A DNA stretch of 64,000 bases, from assembly GCA_016926755.1 (NCBI GenBank), contig JAFGNZ010000224.1:1-64000 (forward strand). Direction: 5' to 3'. This DNA is from Myxococcaceae bacterium (lineage in GTDB: Bacteria; Myxococcota; Myxococcia; Myxococcales; Myxococcaceae). Under the pieces are notes generated by a model. The model was not told where the DNA came from, did not search any database, and worked only from the letters and a program-made list of their open reading frames with translations. Every line of letters begins with the position of its first letter. Position 1 is the first letter of the stretch. The translations under genes and the position numbers were made by a program. Positions 25,101 to 28,100 of the stretch are shown in pieces.

Positions 25101-28100
25101 CCTGCACCGCCACCCGCTCGCCCGCCGCCTCCGCGCGCAGCTGGACGCGCTGCTGCTCGTAGCGCAGCCCCACCCGAGAGAGGGCCGGCGCCGTGCCGTC
25201 CGCCGCGCTCAGCAGCGTCACCACCACCTCCTCCACCTGCACCGCTCCAGGGAAGGACAAGTCCGCGCGGTGCGGCGCCGCGCTCAGATCCACCTGCCGG
25301 CGTCCACCGGGATGCGCCGCGAGGAAGGCCTGCGCCGCGGCGCTCCCCTCCAGCCCGGGCGTGAGGGCGAAGCGATACCGCACCTCGGCCCGCAACCCCG
25401 CCGCGGCGGCCTCGGGCTCCGCCGCGAGCACGAGCCTTCCAGGCTGATCTCCGAGCAGCCCCGTCGCCGGCGGCGCCACTCGAAGTGAGGCCGCCTCCGC
25501 CTGGAGCGCGAAGGCTTGATCCACACCGAACTCCAGCCGCACCGCGCTGCCGTGCGCGGCGACTCCCTGCGTCGAAGTCGGAAGGTGGAAGCTGCCGTCC
25601 GCGGAGAGGGCGACGAGAGCGCGCGTGGAGGCCACCAGCCAGGCCGCCTCCAACCCGGTATCCTCCTCCACCTCCACCGCGACCTGCTGCGCCGCCTCCT
25701 CGATCACGTACGTACCGGACGTGGGCCGCACCCACGTCAGCACGGGCGGCATGTCGGCCAGCAGCTCGCACGACAGGCTCGCGTGAGTGGTCCGCCCGAC
25801 GGCGTCCGCGGTCTGCGCGGTGACGGTGTAGGTGCGGGGCCCGAACGCGCCAAGGGCGGGCAGTTGAAGCTGCCACTGGCGCTGCACGCTGCTCGCGGGC
25901 TCGAAGGGCTCCACCGGCAGCGCGGTGCCATCCGCGGTCACCTGGAGCGACTGGACCTTCCCATCGTCACTCGCGGAGGCCACCAACTTCACCGTCGAAC
26001 CGGCGACGCACGTCTTCGCCGAGGGGGTGCCCTGTAGCTGCAGGTGCAGCCGAGGCGCCTCGGTGTCCTGGGCCTCGACGATGTCGAACGCGAGCTCGGT
26101 GGTCGGCGTGGCGTTGCCGGCGGGATCCAAGGCCCGCGCCCGCAGCACGTGGTGCCCCACGGCCACGCCCTGGAGGCTGAGCGTTCCCTCGAAGCTCGCC
26201 AGATAGCGCCGGCCGATGAGGATCTCCCCGGGGGACTGGGGGTTGGGCGTGCGCGTCTCCTCGAAGCGCTCATCCTTGGGGGCGAGCACCTCCGTGCCGC
26301 ACCCCTCTGCCCCGGGCTCGCAGTCCAGCTCCACCAGGACGCGCGCCACGCGCACGTCGTCCTCCACCTCCACGCGCACTCCCAGCGCGCCATCACGGCG
26401 CACGGCGAGCGTGCCCTCCCGAGGCGGGAGCGGCGCGGCCAACAGCGCGGAGGGCGGCTCGACGTCCGGCCTCACGTCCAGGATGACCTCGGCCTTGCCC
26501 GTCTGCCCGGCGGTGTCACGGGCCTCGGCGCCCACGGTCGGCGGGGCGCCCTTGCTGACAATGGGGGCCCAGACGGTGAGGAACTGCTGGCCATTGACCT
26601 GCAGGCGTGGCCCCGTCTCGGGCAGCGGCTGCTGGCGCACCCCGCCGGCCAGGCCCACCCAGCCCACGAGGCCATCGTCATCCCCCACGGTGATGGCCAG
26701 CCGCACATCCTCGCCTTCCTTGTAGGGCGTGCCCGCGGCCGGAGACACCACGCCGACCACCGGGAGCTCGTCCTTCACCACCGCCACCTCCAGCGTGCGC
26801 TCCGCGGTGAGGCCGGCCTTGTCGGTGGCCACTGCCCGCAGGGGCAGCTGCTGCCCGACAAGCTCCGCGCCAACGGGGATCTCCCACCGGAACACCTGGT
26901 AGAGGCCCTCGGTCGTCCCCGAGGTGAGGGCTCCGCGACTGTCCGGCGCGAACAGCTCCACCTTGCTGAGCCCCGTGTTGTCCGAAGAGGCCAGCTCCAC
27001 CGTCAGGGTGCGCCCGGCGAAGATCGGCGCGCCGGGGGCGGGCGAGCGGAAGGTGAGCAGCGGAGGACGGCTGTCCGGCACCAGCTCGACCTCCCACTGG
27101 GCCGTCTCGGTGTGCACCCCATCCGTTGCCCGCGCCTCGAGCACCACGGTGCGTGGAGCGCCGCTGGTGACGACGGAGAAGCGGTAGGGCGCCACGAGGT
27201 CGCTCCCCAGCGGCGCGCCATCCAGCAACAGCGTCACTCCCTTCACGCCCCCGTCGTCATTGGCGAACACCTCCACGTCCAGGGTGGCGCCCACCGTGAG
27301 CTCCGTGGGCGTGGACGGGTGGAAGGACACCTCGGGCGGCTGGTCGGCGCGGGTGTGGAATTGCACGTCGGGCGCCGCGCCCATGTTGCCCGACGCGTCA
27401 TAGGCACGCGCGGACAGCGTATGCAGCGGCCCGGTCATCAGCTGCTCGGGACGCAGCACCGCATGGGTCACGAACGAGCCGCGGACGCCGCTGTTCTCTC
27501 CCGGCGAGGTGTCGGTGAAGACGAGCTGGCCGTCCAACAGGATCTCGGCCTTCACCACGTCCCCGTCATCGAGGCCGGCCACGGTCACCAGCAGGTCCTG
27601 CGTCTCCAGAACCTCCGCCTGGGCGCGCGGGACGACGAAGGACGCGGAGGGCGGAACAGTGTCGGGGACGACGAAGAGCTCTATCTGCGCGTGCCTCACG
27701 AGCCCGGCCGAGTCGCGCGCCTGCGCCTCCACCACCAGGGGCGTCTGCGCCTGCACGGCCGGCAAGATGAACGGGATCCGGAACGGCGGCGTGGTGGCAA
27801 TGCCCACCGGAGCCTCGTTCACCGTCCAGCGCACCTCTACCGGCCCTCCCGAGTCATCGACAGCTCTCGCGGTCAGCTCGATGGAGCTGCCGCCCAGCAG
27901 GGTGGCCTGGGAGGCCGGTGTCAGGATGCTCAGCTGGGGCGGACTGTCCGCCTTCACCGTGACGTCCACCGATACCCGGCGCACCTGGCCGGCACTGTCG
28001 GTGGCCACCACCTCCAGGCGGCGGACACGCCCCACGTCCTCGCCAGGCGGCGTCCACGGAAGGGAGAACGGCTCGCTGCCCGCCGGGGTGCCACCGAGCC